Assembly (NCBI GenBank): GCA_002049455.2
Contig: KV918842.1
Coordinates: 62,001 to 126,000, forward strand
Direction: 5' to 3'
Origin: Porphyra umbilicalis
Taxonomy: Eukaryota > Rhodophyta > Bangiophyceae > Bangiales > Bangiaceae
DNA length: 64,000 nt
A program made the translations under genes and the position numbers. The stretch's first letter is position 1. Each line of letters starts with the position of its first letter. Under the pieces are notes generated by a model. The model searched no databases. It was given only the letters and a program-made list of their open reading frames with translations, and was not told the DNA's origin. Below, one piece after another: positions 43,509-54,414 of the stretch.

Positions 43509-44022
43509 GATCAACGGCGACAGCAGCAACAGGTAATGGGGGGAAAAGGAAAAAGAGAGATGGAGAGGGATGGTGGGGGTGGCTATAGACTGGGGCAGCG
43601 TGCGCCCCGGTGTGTGTGAACCGTAGCGGAACAAGGACCGAAAGGGGTGGTCGTGGCGGTGCGGGATTCGTCGAGGAAGATGTGGGGCTCCATCACAAGA
43701 CTCAACATCGGAAATGAACTGGATGGCCCATGTACTTGTCATTCACGAGAGATACGGCCACGTGTCAAAGTCGATCACGGACGGCAAATTAGGTCTCCAG
43801 CTCCGCGTCCTTCCAGTGTCCGGGCTGGGGCCTTGCCCAAGGGATCCCTCAAAGCCAATGCAAGTGCCATGCCGAGGCCCCAAGGCACGACACCTGACAC
43901 GCGCCCATCGTCGCCGACGCGCCCCCATCGTCCCGTTTATGCCAGTGCCGCTTTTCGCCTGCGGCCACGTGCGCTGTGCGCTCCTCCCTCGTCGGCGGGG
44001 CGGTACGCGCGCGCCCAGCGGC
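43509..44022. promoter_or_regulatory. Divergent upstream region, small membrane protein / PHT4-like transporter
   Basis: About 515 bp between divergent starts. No box identified. Confidence 0.4.
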
Positions 44023-46111
44023 ATGCTCGCCTGGGCGCTATCGCCGGCGGCGCAGCGACTCGGCGTGCCCCCGTCGGGCGGCGCGGCGGTGGCTCCCGGC
44101 CGGCCGGCGGCCGCCGCCGCGGCGGCGGCGCCGCGGGCGTGCGTCCCGCGGCGGCGGGCGCGCCCCCCACCGCCGGCAGCGGCGGCGTCGACGGCGACAC
44201 GGGCGCGGCCGCTGGCGGCGTGGCGGCGGCCGCTGCGCCTGCCGGCGGGCGGACGCGTGCCGCCGCCGCCCCGGTGGCGGTGCATGGCCGCCGAGGAGGC
44301 GGACGCGGACGTGGCGGCCGCGGCGGCGCGGCGGCGCGCGGCGGCGGGGGGGGGGACCCGCGTGGCGGCGGTGGGGGTGACCTCGGCTCGGCCGCCGGCG
44401 GCAGCAGCGTCGGCGGCGGCGGCGGCGGCAATGGCATTGGCGGGGTGGCGGCGAGTGGGGAGGCGGCCCCGGGGAATGGGACGGCGCCGCGGGGGGGGGG
44501 GGGGGCGACGCGGGTGCGCCGTCGGCGGCGCCCGGGGGGGCGCTCGGCGCCCGGTCTGGCGAGCTGGATGGGGCCGACGCGGAGGAGCGGACGGCGCTTT
44601 TTGCCGACATTGACGGCGGGGGGGACGTCCTCCGGGACGCGTCGAGGCCCGGCGGCGTGCGCGGGGATTCGGCGGCGGCGGCGGCAGCAGCGGCAGCGGC
44701 GGCGGAGGGGAGGCCCGGCGACGGGCGGCTTGCGGAGCGCGTCAAGGTTGTTGCCCTCCTCTTCTTCTCCTTCGTCATTTGCAACGTGGACCGGGTGGCC
44801 ATCAGCGTGGCCATCCTCCCCATGGCCGGCGTCTATGGGTGGTCCCCCTCGACGGTTGGGGTGATCCAGTCGGCCTTTTTTTGGGGCTACGTCATGACCC
44901 AGATCCTCGGCGGCTGGGCGGCGGACAGATACGGGGGCAAGCCCGTCCTCGGCGCGGGCGTCCTCGTGTGGTCCCTCATGACCTTCCTCACGCCCGCGGC
45001 GGCCAATGCCGGGCTGCTGCCGCTCCTCGCCGCCCGCGCGTTGCTCGGCGTCGGCGAGGGCGTTGCGATGCCGGCCATGAACCAGCTCGTCTCCTCGTGG
45101 GTGCCCGAGAAGGAGCGCTCCCGCTCCCTCTCCCTCATCTACTCGGGCATGTACGCGGGGAGCGCGCTCGGGCTGTGGCTGTGCCCGCTGCTCATTGAGG
45201 CGTTTGGGTGGCCGTCGGTGTTTTACACGTTTGGCTCCCTCGGCGCGGTGTGGTGGTTGGCGTGGCAGGCCATCGCCGCCTCCTCCCCGGCGTCGTCTAA
45301 CCGCATCACGGCGCGGGAGGCGGCGTACATTGAGGCGGGCCTCTCCGTCCGCACCAGCTCCCCGTCGTCGTCAACGGCGTCGGTTGAGAGCGCCGAGGCG
45401 GGCCTGGTGCCCGCGTCCGCCGCTGACGCCCTGACGGCCGCCGACGGGGGTGCGGCGGGCGTGCCCGCCGCGTCGGGGGCCGGCGGTAATGGCACCCAGC
45501 CGCCCGTGCCGTGGAAGGCGCTGCTCACGTCCAAGGCGACGTGGGCCATCTACATCTCGCACTTTTGCGTGACGTGGGGGTACTTTGTGTTGCTCACGTG
45601 GCTGCCGACCTACTTTAACCAGGAGCTCGGCTTTGAGTTGTCCGCGTCCGCCTTCTTCTCGGTGCTCCCGTGGATCGCCATGTTTGTGTGCGCCAACGTG
45701 GGGGGCACGATTGCCGACGGCCTCCTCGGCCGCGGCGTGCCCGTCTCGACGGTGCGCAAGACGATGCAGTCGATCGGCTTTCTCGGGCCGGCACTCTTCC
45801 TCACCTGCGTCGCGCTGACCAACGACCCGGGGGCGGCGATTGCGGCCATGACGCTCGCGCTCGGCCTCGGCTCCTTCTCCCAGTCGGGCGTCTACGCCAA
45901 CGTGTCGGACGTGGCGCCGACGTACGCGGGCGTGCTGCTCGGCATCTCCAACACCTTTGCGTCGCTGCCGGGGATTATCGGCGTCGCGCTGACGGGGTCC
46001 ATCCTCGAAGCGACGGGGAGTTGGAATACGGTGTTTGGGCTGGCCGTCTTCTTCTACATGGTCGGCTGCACGGTGTTCAACGTGCTGTCGACGGGGCGGC
46101 GTGTATTTTAA
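44023..46111 (+). CDS. PHT4/SLC17-type anion (phosphate) transporter, plastid-targeted
   Basis: The transporter body reads from about 44,505 to 46,111 in one frame: 12 membrane helices of the major facilitator superfamily with ICNVDRVAISVAILPM in helix 1, QILGGWAADRYGGK between helices 2 and 3, ALLGVGEGVAMPAMNQLVSSW, then a long Ala/Ser loop, VPWKALLTSKATWAIYISHF, and FASLPGIIGVALTGSILE near the end. This is the plant PHT4/ANTR and animal SLC17 pattern, which carries phosphate or other anions with Na+ or H+. The likely start is ATG 44023 (MLAWALSPAAQRL), giving a transit-type leader. Joining it to the body needs shifts at two G-runs (44346-44355 and 44491-44505). A linker GELDGADAEERTALF lies between. 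Probably chloroplast envelope or thylakoid. Confidence 0.9.
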
Positions 46112-46698
46112 GCTCCGTCACTTTTTTGGCGTGCCGCCACTCTGTCGTTGCCGCGCGCGCCGGGGGGGGGGGATGCAACGCGTCTGGGGTTCCTCGGGGG
46201 TTTTGGGATGCCCGGGCCGTGTCTTCTTGTCGCCGGCTCGCCTTACGCTTCTAAACATTCCCTTTGTCACTTTGCTGATGCGCGCACGGCGCCCGACAAG
46301 AGACACTCGTCGCGTCCTTGTCTGCGGCCGAGGTATTGGCGAGCGTGCGTTGCGGAAGCGCACGCCGACCACGTCAAGAGACCACGTGCTGGCTGTTTGG
46401 TTCCATCAAACCCGCCGCTGGTGCCAATGAGATCGGATGCACGGCGCGCCGCTTGCAACCGCAGGATCACCGGTGTGGGTGGTGGCGGCTGGGTCTGGGG
46501 TGGTCCCCCCGCGCGGGCCCGCCGTCCGTCTGCGCAGCCGACCCGCCGCCCGCATCGCCCGCCGACGCACGGCGGTCAGTGCGTGTGCGGAGAGCGGTTC
46601 CTTCTCCCCCCCCCCCCCCCCCAGCAGCCTCTGATCTCTGTGGAATCTCTCGCCCTGATCACCAGTGCCACCACCGCGTCTGGCGCCTGGCCGCCGCC
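46112..46698. other. Intergenic, tandem genes on plus strand
   Basis: 3' flank of the transporter and leader of the aminohydrolase. A C-run lies at about 46607-46622. No gene recognised. Confidence 0.5.
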
Positions 46699-47761
46699 AT
46701 GGCCCGCCCTGGCGCCACGCGCCGCGTCGCCATTGCCGCCGTGGCGCTCGCCGCCTTGGCAGCGTCCGCGGCCGCGGCCGCGGCGCTCCTCGCCGCCGAC
46801 GCGGACGGTGGTGCGTCTGCCCCCGCCGCCGGCGGTGCTCCCCCCGACGCTGCCGCCGACACCTGTGCGGCGCGCCCCGACGGCGGCGGCGGGTGCGGCG
46901 CCGCCGACGGCGGCGCGGGCGCCGCCCCCCATCCGCCCCCGCCCCCCCCCCCACCGACTATGCGGCGGCGGCGCACGCGCACCGGCGCTTGGCGGGCGGG
47001 GCCCTCCCCCCCGGCTCGACGCGCTCCGTGACGGCCGGCAATGGCGGCGGCTCGTACGCGCTCCTCGCGCCCGAGTCGCGGGTGTATGGCCCCCCCCCCT
47101 CGGGGTGGGGGGCCAAGGATATGGCCGCCGCCGCGGTGATTACGCGCGCGGCGGGCGCGCACTTTTCGCTGTGGCTCGCCGACGCGGTGGATGGCGCCAC
47201 GTCGACGGGGCCCGAAGGCGCTTTTGCCGAACGCTTCATCTACGTGCTGACGGGGGGGCTCGTCGTGCCGGATGGGGACGGCGGGGAGCGCACGCTGACG
47301 GCGGGGGCTTTGTCTACTGCCCGAGCAACCGCCACACGCGCGTCACCGCGGCGGGCGCCGTGTCCATGGTCCTCATCGACCGCGTGTACGAGGCCGTCGG
47401 CGGCGCGCCGTACGTGGTCGGCCGCGAGGCCGACGTGCCCGTTGAGGCGGTCGACGGGGAGGCGTTTGACCTGCGCCGCCTCCTGCCCGTCGACGACAAG
47501 CGCTACGACTTTAACATCCACGTGATGGACTTTCCGCCGGGCGCGTCGCTGGCCGTGCGGGAGGTGCACTACAACATGCACGGGTTGGTGATGTTGCGGG
47601 GGGGGGGGATTTACCGCCTCGGGCGGGAGTACCTCCACGTGACCGCGGGGGACGTTGTGTGGATGGGGCCGTTTACGCTGCAGTGGTACGCGGCGCTCGG
47701 CAGGGAGCCGACGCGGTATTTGCTGTACAAGGATGTCAACCGGGACCCGACGTACCGGTGA
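46699..47761 (+). CDS. (S)-Ureidoglycine aminohydrolase (bicupin), frame broken twice
   Basis: Purine-ureide catabolism: converts ureidoglycine to ureidoglycolate and ammonia after allantoate hydrolysis. ATG 46699 starts a signal-type segment (RRVAIAAVALAALAAS), fitting the ER location of the plant enzyme. After an 11-C run (46942-46952) the frame must shift to read TDYAAAAHAHRRLAGGALPP and AHFSLWLADAVDG. A second one-base shift at a 5-G run (47303-47307) is needed for GGFVYCPSNRHTRV. The second cupin is strongly conserved: RYDFNIHVMDFPPGASLAV, VREVHYNMHGLVML, RLGREYLHVTAGDVVWMGPF, then LQWYAALGREPTRYLLYKDV. The metal ligands (EVHYNMH, and Gln in LQW) are in place. Most likely functional, with homopolymer sequence errors. 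Confidence 0.88.
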
Positions 47762-49641
47762 GGGGGGTGGTCTGGCGCTGCAGGGGGCGCGAGCCCGACT
47801 GGTTGGTGCGTTGTTGGCTTGGCAGCCCATCCCTTCTTCCGTATGTTGTTTATCGTCCTCAGAGGCTCCATGTGGGGACCTCTCCTATGCCATGCTATGG
47901 GCGCGCGGGCCTAACGGTCGGCGAGTCGGCCCATGCCAAAACCCGCGGAGAAAAGAGTGCGGCACGCAGCGCGGCCACAGCCGCGCGCTGGCTGGTCCCC
48001 CACATCCGTCTTGGGGGACCGCCGTGGTCAGCCCGTCGGCCTGTTGGCCGGCTGCGCGCGGGTCAAACGCGCACGTGTTTGGCCGGTCGCGGCGAGCGTC
48101 GCAGCGGGGAGCCCCGCCCCCGCGGCTCAGTTCCGCGCGACGAGCGGCTGGCGGTCGGCTCTGCCGCGTTGCTCCTTGTGACCTTCCCGCCCGGCGCGCA
48201 TGCCCCCCTCCTCTCCACGCCGGCAGCGCCCACCGTGGACACCCCCGCCACTGCGGGGCTCCCCCCACTGCGGCTGCCACCACCGGCCGCCCTGGTGGCC
48301 TTTTCCAAATTGGGCACGCCCCACCTGCCACCAGCCGCCGCTGGGGGGATGGCCACGCGGTCCCCAGAGCTGCCTGCCGCCGCCGCCGCCGCCGCAAATG
48401 CGGTCGCGCCAACGGCACTAGCGGACCAACCCCACACGGACCGGTCGGCGACGGTTGGCGTGCCGGCGGCGGGCATCGCTGCGGCGGGCGTCGGCCACCG
48501 TCGCTGGTCAGGGCCACCCCATCCGTCCGCTTCCTGGTGTCCGTGGACGGCAGTGGTACGGGCAGGCCTGTCGCCATGGACATTGCAGGTGGTGGCGCAG
48601 CATCACCCCGTCGCGCGCACCACCATGTGTGACGTGCGGGCCGACCCATTCTGGGTGGCCACTGTCCCCCCTCTCCCCCCTCCCCCTCCGCCGAGGTGCC
48701 CTGCTGGTCGCCGCCATGTGTGCGCCGCCGCCCGAGCGCACCGCCATGGACGAGCCGACAAGCGTGTTTTGCCGGCCGCCATAGGCGAGCGGACCGGTCG
48801 GTCGGCCTCGGCAGCCGCGCGTCGACGCCCGCGCCCTCCGTCGGCCTGCGGGTGATGGTCGATGCCTCCACCCACCTCCGCCACCGTCATCACCCCACTG
48901 CCGGCGGCGGGTGCGGTGGAGGCGATCAACAAAGCGGTGGCACGAGCGCCGCGCGCGTGCAAGCGGGCGGCGGCGGTGGTGTCCACCGCCACGCGGCGGG
49001 CGGCGCGGGCGGTACAGTACACCCCACCGTGATGGAGGGGATGAGGTGGCGGGCTCGTTGCAGGTGAGTGGGCGGCTGATTGTCGGCGAGGACCGTCGCC
49101 CGCCCGCCCTCGGTTTTGTCCGCTTGGCCGGCGACCTGCGGGCGCATGCATGCGCGCATCGGCGCACCATCCATGTATGGTGACACGCACCCGGGGCGGG
49201 CGCCACCCCGCGGCGGCTGGGCTCCTTCCCTTCCCGTGGTGCGCGGTCAGCCATTCCCACCTTTTCACATGCCACCGCCGTCGTGTCCCACGGGGCAGGG
49301 GAGAGCGCGGGGACCTCCGGCGGCGGACGGATCCGAGGTGTCGCTGATGGGGGCGACGCTGTTCAAAAACCAGAGAGCGTCCCCTGATTCAAAGTTTTAA
49401 ACTGTGGGCACGTCATACGACGCCAAACCCGCTCGCCGTGTCACGAGACCGCGTCCGGCCGCCCGCTGCCACGTCGCTGCGGCTGTGGCGAAGGCCACGG
49501 TCTCCGCCTCTGCCTCGGCTCCTCCTTCTCTGTCCCATCCACCCCACGTCCTCTCCTTTCCCACCTGCCTCGCACCCTCGTTGCCACACACCTCACGTTC
49601 TGTCCCCATCTGCCTCAGGTCCCCCCCCCCGGTGAGATGCG
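47762..49641. other. Long intergenic region, no convincing gene
   Basis: About 1.9 kb with open frames on both strands. A 56-codon frame at 48862-49032 (+) begins MPPPTSATVITPL and has a helical Ala/Arg-rich stretch (VEAINKAVARAPRACKR), but it has no support beyond composition. Reported as unresolved. Confidence 0.4.
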
Positions 49642-50530
49642 ATGACGTCTTCCTCCTCGGCCTCCACCGCCACGGTCGCCCCACCACCCCCATCTTTAGC
49701 ACCTTCCCCCTCCACGTCCCCCCCCCCCTCCCCTCCCCCCTCCACCCCCCTTCTCCTCCTCCTCCTCCCCCCCCCCCCACTCGTCCTCCCCACTGCCCGC
49801 TCCCGGCGCGTCGCCTACGCCGCCTTCCACGGCACGTACCTCCTCCGCTCCTTTTCAGCGACCACCCCCGGCCGCACCTACATTGGGTACACCACCCACC
49901 CCGGGCGGCGCTTGCGCCAACACAACCGGGACTTGGTCGCCGGCGGCGCGCGGCGCACCGGCGCGGGCACCCCGTGGCGCATGATGGTGATCGTGCACGG
50001 CTTTGCGTCGGCGGTGCAGGCGCTCCAATTCGAGTGGGCGTGGCAGCACCCGCACAAGAGCACCTTCCTCAAGGGCGTCCCCGTGCCCCCCGTGGGCGGC
50101 CGCGGGGGCGTCGCCGGCCGCCTCCGCGTGTTGAGCCTGCTTCTCGCCGCCCGCCCGTGGGCGGGCGCGCCCCTAACCCTCTCCGTCACGGACGCGGGGG
50201 TGGCGGGGCTCGTTGCCGCCATGGCCCTCCCGCCAGGCCACGTGCGCGCGTATGGGTGCCTCGGGGGGTGGTGGGGGGCCTCCACGGCGGCTACCGCTGG
50301 TACACGGGCGGCGGCGTGGCGGGGGGGACGGCTGCGGGGGGTCGGCGACGGCACCATTGCGCGGCGGCGGGCGGCGCCCGCCGGGGGGGGGGGGGGGGGG
50401 GAGCGACAGCGAAACCGCCGCCGACGGGGACACCGAGACGGAGGGGGAGGGGGAGGTGCTGACGCAGCGCCCGCGGCGGCGGGGGCCCCCCCAACGTGCG
50501 TGTGCACGCCCCCGTCGGTGGCCGACGCGG

Positions 50531-50572
<42 letters not shown>

Positions 50573-51446
50573 ACGGCGCTGAAAGCACCGTGTCGGCAGC
50601 GTCGTCGGCGGCCCCCGGGGGCACCCCCGCGCCAAGGACGCTGTGCGCGGGGTGCGCGACGCCCGCGGCGGCGGCCGCCGACTTGCTCGCCGCCGACTGT
50701 GTCGGGTGCGGGCGCGTGGAGCACCTCGTCTGTTTGGCGGCCGTCGAGCGGACCCGCCCCGTGCCGTCTGCGGTGCCCGCCGCCGCCGACGCGGCGGCCG
50801 CGGCGGCGCCAAGTGCCCGCGGGCGGGGGCGGGGCGGGGGCGCGGCCGCGGCCGCGGGCGCGGCGCGGCAATGGGCGGGCGCGGGCGCGGGCGCGGGCGC
50901 GGCGCCGCCGCCGGTGCCGGCGGCGGCACGGCAGCGGTCGCAGACGTCCCCCCCCCCGCGCCCGTGGGGCGGGCACCCCCCCGGCGTCCCCCCCGGGCAC
51001 CCCCCCCCCCCCCCCCCCCCCCCCGCCGAGCCGCCACTCGTCCCCGCCGCGTCAACGTGCGGCGGGTGCGGGGCCGTCACCCCCTGGGCGCACCTCGTGC
51101 GGCGCGCGCGCGCGCGCGTGATGCGGCTGCCGCCGCCCACCACGGGGCGCCCGTCCGTGGCGGCGGCGGCCGCAACGATCGCCGGCGCGGCGCTCGGCAC
51201 CCCTGGCGGGGGGGGGACGGGGCGGCGGCCGACGCCGACGCCGACGACCCGTTGGGCGCCACCCAGGCGGTGGAGGAGGCCGCCCGCCCCGCCTCGGCCG
51301 ACGGCGGCGGCGGCACGTCGGCCGACGGCCTCACGGCCGCCGCGTCGCACGCGCGCGCCGCCCCGTGGGGCGCCACCCAAGAAGAGGCGTCGGTGGGGTG
51401 GGTCGACGACGGCCTCTACGCGCCGCTGCCGCCGCCGGTCGGCCCC

Positions 51447-51483
<37 letters not shown>

Positions 51484-51791
51484 TGCCGGGGGCCTGTGGG
51501 GCGCGTCCGCCCACCTCACCGGCGGCGGCGGCGGCGGCGGCGGGGTGGGAGCCGCCGCCGGGCGCCCCCGACGGGGCCGCCTGGGCGGACCTCGACGACT
51601 TTGGGGACGGGGTCGGGTTGGCGCCCCCGCCGCCGGTCGGCGGCGGCGGCGGCGGCGGCACACCCGCCTCCCCGGCGTCATCCACCGGCGAGGCGCCGGC
51701 AGAGCGCACGCGGCGGCGGGCGCCGTTGCCCGTCGGCGGGCGCGGCCCGCCGGCGGCGGGGGGCACCCCCCAAGCGGCAGCCGCCACGACC

Positions 51792-51829
<38 letters not shown>

Positions 51830-52361
51830 ACCGGTCGTGGCACTGGCCCCCGCCGTCGCGTCGGGCGCGTCGGCGGTGGGGTCCCCCCCCGCCCGCCGCC
51901 CGCGGCGGCGGCGGCGCGTCTCGGCCGAGGCGCCCCCCCCCTCGTCGCCGTCGTCCACGTCGGGGGGGTCCCCCCCCCCGCCGCCGCCGCCGCCGCCGCC
52001 ACGCGGCGCGCCCGCCGCCGCCGCCGCCGCGGCGGGCGGGGGCGGGGGATGCCCGCCCCCCTCCCCCCGCCCCCGCCCGCGGCGGCGGGCGGCGGCGGGC
52101 GCGGCGCCCGCCGTGGGCGGCGTCGGCGCGTCGCTGGGCATGGCGGCGGCCAAGCGGCGGCCCGCCGTGGCGTGTCACGACGACGGCGGCGGCGGTGGCG
52201 GCGGCGGCGGTGGCGGCAGCAGCAGCGCGCGCCCGCACAAGCCCATTTATGACATGTCGGGCACGGACGATGGGGGGAGCGTCAGCAGCGGCTCGGAGGG
52301 CGGGTCGGTGGGGGGGAAACGCCGCCGCCGCCCAGAGGAGGTCCTCGTTGTCCTCGACTGA
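49642..52361 (+). CDS. SLX1-like GIY-YIG structure-specific endonuclease with long C-terminal extension
   Basis: ATG 49642, then a Ser/Pro-rich leader and the GIY-YIG domain: GTYLLRSFS, GRTYIGYTTHPGRRLRQHN, TPWRMMVIVHGF and ALQFEWAWQHP with the catalytic Glu, as in SLX1 nucleases that cut branched DNA with SLX4. A zinc-binding C4HC3-type region follows: LCAGCATP, DCVGCGRVEHLVC, and later STCGGCGAVTPWAHLV. The rest (to stop 52359-52361) is Ala/Gly/Pro-rich with islands such as DDPLGATQAVEEAARP and AWADLDDFGDGVG. It ends in KRRRRPEEVLVVLD, a nuclear-localisation-like stretch and a possible SUMO-interacting motif. Frame changes fall at 50383-50401 (19 G), 50491-50497 (C) and 51208-51216 (9 G). 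Typical SLX1 is 270-400 aa; this is about 900. Confidence 0.82.
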
Positions 52362-53103
52362 GGGGCGGGGGCGGGGGGCTCCCCCCGCGCGGGCGGGCGG
52401 GGGCGGCTGCCGCAACCGACAGACGCACGCGCCGTCGTGGTGGTCCCGGCGTTGCTGCGGGCGCCACGCCCCCCCCGCCGGTGCCGTCTGGGCGGCTGGG
52501 GGGCTCGGCGGGGCGGCGAGCTGGGTGGGGCGGCGCCCCGCCCGGCGTATTGTCGCCGCTGCGCCCGACGGCGGTGCCGCCAGCGGCGACGGCCGGCTGC
52601 GCGAGCGCCCCCGCCCGCGCGCCGCCGTCAGCGCGCGTGCGACCGGGCGTCCAGCGTCTCCTACCGGCAAGCCGGTGACGCGGTGGCGGTTGGCATCTGC
52701 CCAGTGGCCACAACCGACGGGGTGGGAGAGGCGGAGGAGGCGGCGGCCGACGGGAGCCCTGGCGCGCCGCGCGTGGTGGGGCTGCTGCGTCCACGGGCGC
52801 CGACGACGCGGGCAGACGCAGTCTTTGCGGTCAGCAACGATGAGCTGTATTGTAGCGCAAAGCGGGGAACACCGCAGAGAAGAAAAAAAAAACCAACCGA
52901 GGACAGGTGACGGCGCCCCACAAGCCAAAAAGAGAAGAAAAAACATAGAGATGACATGGGAGGGCGCCCCACTGCACCCTCCCACGGCACGCCCAAGGGA
53001 ACAAAACGCGGCGGCACGGCCCCAGTGCTCTGCCTGCCACGCGGCAACGGCGGCTGCGGTGGCGCCAGGAGGCACCGCCGGCGCGCGACGCGCGAGCCGC
53101 CGC
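52362..53103. other. Intergenic, convergent 3' ends
   Basis: 742 bp between SLX1-like (+) and RETICULATA-related (-) genes. No gene recognised. Confidence 0.5.
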
Positions 53104-54414
53104 CTACTCACTTTTGTTCTTGACCTGCACCCCCGTGTAGGTGGCAAATGTCACCCACTGGCTGCTGCCCCAAAACGTGTTGCCGAGGCGCAGCGCAAAC
53201 GTCGCCACCTCCTCGACGATCGGGGGCGTGGCTTTGAAGAGGCGCGGAAACAGGTGCGCCTCAACGCCATTGACGAGCTGGTAGCGGCTGCCCGACGAGA
53301 CGCCCAAAAAGGTGGCATACGCGAGCGACACGAGCACCACGTTGCGGAGTTTGTCCTTGGCCGCCTCGGCGGCGCTCGGGCCCGGCGCCACCGCCGCCGC
53401 AGCCGCCGCCCCCGCCGCCGGCCGCTGCGATGGGGGCGTCGGCAGCGCGCGCCGCGCGAGCAGCAGCCCCGACGTCATGACTTGGCCGAGGAGGCAACAC
53501 AAAAAGCCGACGGCAAACAGCTGGGAGCCCTTGACGGCAAACCCCCCCGCCCGCTGCGCGAGCGTAAACGGGCGGTCCGTTTGGAAAATGTTGGAGGGGA
53601 GGCCCGCGACCCACACCCCAAAGCCACTCTTGACCGCTGCCGCCGCGCCGTCGAGGGCGACCGACGGCGCCGGGAGGGCGGTGAGGGCAAAGTCGGCAAG
53701 CAGCGCCGTCACGAGGTTGGCAAACACAAAGTCGGCTTCGGGGAGGAAGCGCTCCCGTCGCTTGTCGTACTCGGCGCTGAGTTTGCCAAAGATGCCGATC
53801 GCCTCCTCAATCCCAATCTTGAGCATAAACAGCTCGTCGGCGAGGAAGCGGTTCCGCATCGCGGGGCCCGTCGCCATGAGGAGGCGGCTGAGGGGGTTGG
53901 CGGCGGCGCGCGCCCACGCCGCCATCACCGACGCGGTGACGGTGCCGCGGGCGACGGCGGCGAGGATGTCGGCGGGCACGTCGGCGCGCGTAAAGCCGCG
54001 CGCCTCGAGGGCGGCGGCGGCCGACGCTTCCTCCTCCCCGGCGGGGTCGTCCGAGCCCTCCCCGCCGGCACCGCCGCCGCTGCCGCCGCCGCCACTCCCG
54101 CCAGTGGGGGGGACCCAGCCGGCGCCGCCGCCGGTCGTTGTGGCGGGAACGCCGGTGCTCGCGTACGCAGAGCCGCCGGCGTTGCCCAGGGGGGACCCAC
54201 CGCCGGCGGGCGGGAAGCCCGACGGCGACGCGGGCGGAGGGGTGCCCGCCGCCATGCAGAGGCCACGGGTGCGCCGGTGGCAGACGCGGGGGACTGCCGC
54301 TGTCGGGCGGCAGACAGCATGGGCCACCCGGCTGCGGCGGGACGTCAGGCAGCCGCCCGCCAGGGATGGAAGCACAAACGCGGCATCGATGCTCAAGTTC
54401 GACCCGCCGGCCAT
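53104..54414 (-). CDS. RETICULATA-related (DUF3411) plastid envelope protein
   Basis: 436 aa, intronless, ATG at 54414. The N-terminal 55 residues are a plausible plastid transit peptide; a Gly/Ser/Pro-rich linker follows to about residue 130. The DUF3411 region contains GFTRADVPADILAAVARG, NRFLADELFMLKIGIEEAIG, KRRERFLPEADFVFANLVTA, FGVWVAGLPSNIFQ, then a membrane segment (LFAVGFLCCLLGQVMTSG) and late blocks SSGSRYQLVNGVEAHLF and LRLGNTFWGSSQWVTFA. Plant RETICULATA and RER proteins sit in the chloroplast envelope and affect leaf mesophyll development and metabolite supply; the transported substrate, if any, is unknown. Likely complete and functional here. Confidence 0.92.
   Translation of the reverse strand: MAGGSNLSIDAAFVLPSLAGGCLTSRRSRVAHAVCRPTAAVPRVCHRRTRGLCMAAGTPPPASPSGFPPAGGGSPLGNAGGSAYASTGVPATTTGGGAGWVPPTGGSGGGGSGGGAGGEGSDDPAGEEEASAAAALEARGFTRADVPADILAAVARGTVTASVMAAWARAAANPLSRLLMATGPAMRNRFLADELFMLKIGIEEAIGIFGKLSAEYDKRRERFLPEADFVFANLVTALLADFALTALPAPSVALDGAAAAVKSGFGVWVAGLPSNIFQTDRPFTLAQRAGGFAVKGSQLFAVGFLCCLLGQVMTSGLLLARRALPTPPSQRPAAGAAAAAAVAPGPSAAEAAKDKLRNVVLVSLAYATFLGVSSGSRYQLVNGVEAHLFPRLFKATPPIVEEVATFALRLGNTFWGSSQWVTFATYTGVQVKNKSE

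Noticed and set aside
42609-43619. A 336-codon plus-strand frame
   Set aside because: It is His/Pro/Thr-rich, and its second half is antisense to the small membrane protein gene at 43263-43508.
48063-49275. Several 130-250-codon frames between the aminohydrolase and SLX1-like genes
   Set aside because: Mutually overlapping on both strands, no recognisable motif. A 56-codon frame at 48862-49032 was the most protein-like but cannot be supported.
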